The position numbers and the translations under genes are program-made. From Anabaena cylindrica PCC 7122 (GTDB lineage Bacteria > Cyanobacteriota > Cyanobacteriia > Cyanobacteriales > Nostocaceae), in contig NC_019771.1 of the NCBI RefSeq assembly GCF_000317695.1, positions 3,538,001 to 3,602,000 on the forward strand: DNA of 64,000 bases, in the 5' to 3' direction. The notes beneath the pieces were generated by a model. It searched no databases, was not told where the DNA came from, and saw only the letters and a program-made list of their open reading frames with translations. Positions 61,078 through 64,000 of the stretch are shown here, one piece after another (position 1 is the stretch's first letter; every line of letters begins with the position of its first letter).

Positions 61078-64000
61078 TTATTCGGGTTTAGCTACGAGGG
61101 TGACTCTTCCTTGAGAACTATAGCCAACTTCACCTATATATCTGTTGGAATCATGCAATTCGGCAACTATATATTCTGCTGATTGGTGAGGATCTAAAGT
61201 TGGGCTTAAGTCTATTGCTCTGAAGAAAACTTTTGGCCATTCCCATCTCAAACTTTTGGTTAATCCAAATAATCCAGCGCCGATAATGCCAAAGTTTTCT
61301 TTGTGTTCTAGCCCAAATGCTCCGTCAAGATGGGCTACTGTGCAGAAGCTAACTCTTCCTTCTAAATCGGCGGCTGCGTTCAAGGTTGGTTTGAGATGTT
61401 TGGCTATCAAGAACACTTGTTTAACGATCGCTTTCTCGGCTTCTAGATAGGAGATTTTACCTGTGTTTTCGCCTGGGAATTGAGGATGAAGATGAATGAA
61501 TGTACCAATTTTTCCGTGTTTAGCGGTGATGCTTTGTAAGAGTAGTTGCAGATGTTCTTCACTCAAGTTCGCCAGGGTAACGCGGTTAACGCCTACGGGT
61601 AAAGGTAATTGTTCTGCAACTAATGTTTGGGGGAAGCTGAGAACTACTACTTTCCAGTTTTGCTCGATCAGGGCGTGAGCTAGTTTGGTGGTGGTGAGGG
61701 AACCATCATCGGTGATTAAAGCGATGTGTCCCTCTGGTAATTTGCATTCCCAAAAATCAGGTCGTGGTAGGCTTTTGAGTTTGGCGGGACGACGAGGAAG
61801 ATTTGGGTCTACTAGTGGCGGTGGGGTTAAATCCACTGCCACTTCTGGGAGGGTAAGAGTGCGGGGAGATTCCGCTTCTACCGGGTTAAAATCAGGGGTT
61901 TTTTTTTCACCTCCCGCCAGCTTTTGGAGGTAGTCTACAATTTGTCCAATTGTTCTTAGGTCGCCTAGTTCTTCTATGTTGGGTTTGGGTAAGTCGGGGT
62001 ATGTTTCTTGCATTGCACCCAAGATTTCTACCCGTTTGATGGAATCAATCCCTAAGTCGGCTTCCATGTCCATGTCGAGTTCTAACATTTCGACTGGGTA
62101 GCCTGTTTTTTCGCTGGTGATGTTTAACAGGGTTTGTCCTAAGTCGGCGTATTCGTTGCTGGGTACTAGGGATTGGGGACTAGGGACTGGGGACTGGGGA
62201 CTGGGAAGAGGTAATTCTTCCCTTGCTTCCTCTACTTTCTTCTCTGTCACCTGTAACCTGTCACCTGTAACCTGTATTTCTTCTGTTAACCTGTCATCTG
62301 TAACCTGTTTTTGCAGATACTCGACGACTTGACCAATGGTGCGTTTTTCTGAGAGTTCTTCTAAGTTTGGTTTGGGTAGGTTGGGGTATAACTCTTGCAG
62401 CCCTCCTAATATTTCTACCCGTTTGATGGAATCAATCCCTAAGTCGGCTTCCATGTCCATGTCGAGTTCTAACATTTCGATGGGATAGCCTGTTTTTTCG
62501 CTGGTGATGGCTAGGAGGTTTTTACCTATATCTTCAATATTTAGGTTGCTGGTTGCTGGTTCGGGAATTAACGCTACAGGTGCTACCGGCTCAGGTTGAG
62601 TTTCAATAACTGGGGTAGGTTCTGCAATTTGAGGAGTGGGAATGGCTGCGATTACAGGTGCAGCTTTTTCAACTACTGGTTCTATTACTGGCTGAGTTTC
62701 TACTATTTTGACGGTGGGAGGAACAACTGTTTCTGTAATGGTTGGTTCTGGGGACATCAACTCCCGCAGACTGTTGGTGTGTGTCTCTGTGAGTTGGGGA
62801 GGAATTACAGGTTGTGTTGTGTCTGTACCAGCAATTAGTAGTGAGTATTCTTGTTGTATGAGTTGGAAAAAGTTTTTGGTGTATTCTACTTGTTCTTGTA
62901 GATATTGTTCATGAATGCGGAGGGTTTCACCTTGTTGGTTGTGAAACTGCATCATGCTGCGCTCGAAGGTTTCCATCACAACTTGTTTAAGTTGGGCGGT
63001 TTCTGAAGTTTGATTATTTGTAAATAGGGCGTTTTGTTGTTGCATCAGTTGGAAAAACGTTTTGGCGTATTCCATTTGATGATTTAGGTAAGTTCCGTGA
63101 ATTTGTAAGTTATCACTTTGGTTGTGCTGAAACTGGTTCAGGAGGTTTTCTAAACTTTCCAGAACCTGTTGGAAGTTCATATTTTTGTCTGGTGTTTCCA
63201 TTTTCCCTCCTGGACGCTGTGCCACTGCATAACGTGCTGTAGTAGGTAATAATTCTTGAATTGCTTGATTTGAACGGGGCGCAGGAATCATCTGGGGCTG
63301 TTGGGGGGTGGTATTTACAGGTGTTTTTTTGTGTCCGTTACCGTTTCCATTTCCGTTATGACTGTTAATAGGAGTGGGGAGTGGGGAGTGTTGAACTTCT
63401 AAATCTTTTGACTCCTGAACTTCTAAACTCCTGATTTCCTGAACTCCTTTGATTTTGAAACCATCCTCTAGGGCTTCGGTGAAGGCGTTTCTGGTTTTTT
63501 CGGAAACGTAGTTAATACCGTTTAATTTGACGCTTAAGGTCTTTTTGGTGGCAGTTGGGGGGATGATTGGGGGTAGTTGGTAGGGGTCAAGATTGCTCAA
63601 AGCCATACCAATGACGCGCAGTTGGATTGCGGCTTCTCTGAGGGAGCGATCGCTATTCTTTTGAGTACTAGGATTCAGAGATACGGTAAGATGAGGGCGA
63701 TCGCCTAGGATATCTTTAACCAAGTTGGTGAGAATCCGTTTTGGCCCAAATTCTACGAAGCAATAACCACCAGCAGCGTAGATGTTTTCAATCTCTTGCT
63801 TGAATAGGACTGAACTGGAAAGGTGTCCTTCTAGAACTCTTTGGATTCCTGAAGGTTCTTGGGGATATTGTTTGCCGGTGACGTTGCTGAAAACGGGAAC
63901 TTTGGGATTTTGGAAATCGACTGACTTAGTAGCGATCGCAAATGATTTTTGAGCGAATGCAATCAAAGGTGTGTGGAACGCAGCGGAAACTGGTAACAAC
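61078..64000 (-). CDS. hglE: Type I polyketide synthase HglE-like, N-terminus beyond window
   Basis: The frame enters from the right edge within an acyltransferase domain (PVSAAFHTP, catalytic His) ending near residue 120 of the visible part. A linker with two related helical repeats follows (YLNHQMEYAKTFFQLMQQQ and YLQEQVEYTKNFFQLIQQE). Then come two almost identical ACP domains (Ser in LGIDSIKRVEIL, ~523 and ~652) and a structural ketoreductase half (~730-973) ending GYSSQGRVTLVAKPE. A ketosynthase should precede it outside the window. Architecture matches PfaA-like PKSs for heterocyst glycolipid. Confidence 0.88.
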   Translation of the reverse strand, partial: LLPVSAAFHTPLIAFAQKSFAIATKSVDFQNPKVPVFSNVTGKQYPQEPSGIQRVLEGHLSSSVLFKQEIENIYAAGGYCFVEFGPKRILTNLVKDILGDRPHLTVSLNPSTQKNSDRSLREAAIQLRVIGMALSNLDPYQLPPIIPPTATKKTLSVKLNGINYVSEKTRNAFTEALEDGFKIKGVQEIRSLEVQESKDLEVQHSPLPTPINSHNGNGNGNGHKKTPVNTTPQQPQMIPAPRSNQAIQELLPTTARYAVAQRPGGKMETPDKNMNFQQVLESLENLLNQFQHNQSDNLQIHGTYLNHQMEYAKTFFQLMQQQNALFTNNQTSETAQLKQVVMETFERSMMQFHNQQGETLRIHEQYLQEQVEYTKNFFQLIQQEYSLLIAGTDTTQPVIPPQLTETHTNSLRELMSPEPTITETVVPPTVKIVETQPVIEPVVEKAAPVIAAIPTPQIAEPTPVIETQPEPVAPVALIPEPATSNLNIEDIGKNLLAITSEKTGYPIEMLELDMDMEADLGIDSIKRVEILGGLQELYPNLPKPNLEELSEKRTIGQVVEYLQKQVTDDRLTEEIQVTGDRLQVTEKKVEEAREELPLPSPQSPVPSPQSLVPSNEYADLGQTLLNITSEKTGYPVEMLELDMDMEADLGIDSIKRVEILGAMQETYPDLPKPNIEELGDLRTIGQIVDYLQKLAGGEKKTPDFNPVEAESPRTLTLPEVAVDLTPPPLVDPNLPRRPAKLKSLPRPDFWECKLPEGHIALITDDGSLTTTKLAHALIEQNWKVVVLSFPQTLVAEQLPLPVGVNRVTLANLSEEHLQLLLQSITAKHGKIGTFIHLHPQFPGENTGKISYLEAEKAIVKQVFLIAKHLKPTLNAAADLEGRVSFCTVAHLDGAFGLEHKENFGIIGAGLFGLTKSLRWEWPKVFFRAIDLSPTLDPHQSAEYIVAELHDSNRYIGEVGYSSQGRVTLVAKPE
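62024..62122 (-). repeat. ACP-2 coding repeat
   Basis: This 99 bp segment of the second ACP is repeated at 62411-62509 (period 387 bp) with only a few differences over the active-site helix region, much closer than the flanking domain sequence. It reflects recent duplication or gene conversion between the two ACPs. Confidence 0.85.
62165..62330 (-). repeat. STRR-derived linker between ACP domains
   Basis: Tandem units GGGACTG (62169-62205) and CCTGTAA/CCTGTCA (62247-62310) are read in frame as the inter-ACP linker (LPLPSPQSPVPSPQSLVPS and QVTGDRLQVTE). Confidence 0.8.
62411..62509 (-). repeat. ACP-1 coding repeat
   Basis: Partner of the repeat at 62024-62122, encoding the phosphopantetheine helix of the first ACP in the visible part of hglE. 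Confidence 0.85.

Noticed and set aside
1..64000. CRISPR arrays
   Set aside because: Tandem repeats present are 7-8 bp STRR units without regular spacers; no 25-40 bp repeats with unique spacers were seen.

Overview
The window is a 64 kb piece of chromosome from a filamentous, probably heterocyst-forming cyanobacterium (order Nostocales). The evidence is a heterocyst-glycolipid (hgl) polyketide cluster at the right end, a phycobilisome lyase gene (cpcT), pxcA and a fused modBC, many HIP1 octamers (GCGATCGC, e.g. 3597, 4111, 4947), heptameric short tandem repeats (STRR) and several families of small palindromic repeats. AT-rich DNA and several decayed genes fit bloom-forming or symbiotic Anabaena/Dolichospermum/Nostoc-type genomes. 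The species cannot be fixed from the sequence alone.

Layout. 1-14.7 kb: a sensor kinase cut by the window edge, a secreted GST-like protein, modBC, mltA, pxcA with a duplicated 3' end, a helicase-like ATPase, two radical-SAM/4Fe-4S genes, a degenerate dihydroorotase and a two-domain histidine phosphatase. 14.9-16.8 kb: a compact three-gene module (HATPase with a frameshifted 5' end, STAS-like DUF4325, PIN domain). 17-23.7 kb: a ferritin-like protein, a LemA/TPR-DUF3137 pair, then a decayed deaminase-type toxin with a candidate immunity gene, flanked by a Uma2 gene and a copy of its 3' end. 23.8-32.6 kb: a Bax1-like nuclease with an XPB-like helicase, a class III adenylate cyclase, a hybrid histidine kinase and a Ser/Thr kinase. 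32.8-43.7 kb: msrA, three SDR genes (one with an in-frame TAG), corA, miaE plus a decayed copy of its 5' end, a WD40 protein, a small holin-like membrane protein, lipoprotein superoxide dismutase and lysC.

43.8-48.9 kb: the phosphate operon pstS-pstC-pstA-pstB on the minus strand, with a clear three-repeat Pho box upstream of pstS, then cpcT and tRNA-Cys(GCA) on the plus strand. 49-64 kb: the minus-strand hgl cluster, in transcription order hglE (cut by the window edge), a KR-DH gene, hglD, hglC, hglA (PfaD-type reductase) and hglB (ACP plus thioester reductase), followed by an SDR where hetN would be expected. Together these should build and reductively release the long-chain polyketide alcohol of heterocyst glycolipids.

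Mobile and repeat DNA is the main source of novelty. At least nine copies, some partial, of a roughly 50-160 bp element bounded by TATAGC/GCTATA sit in intergenic gaps. One of them supplies the first base of a start codon, one lies inside the pst operon and one inside the hgl operon. The best candidates for undescribed biology are the HATPase/STAS/PIN module and the deaminase/immunity cassette.
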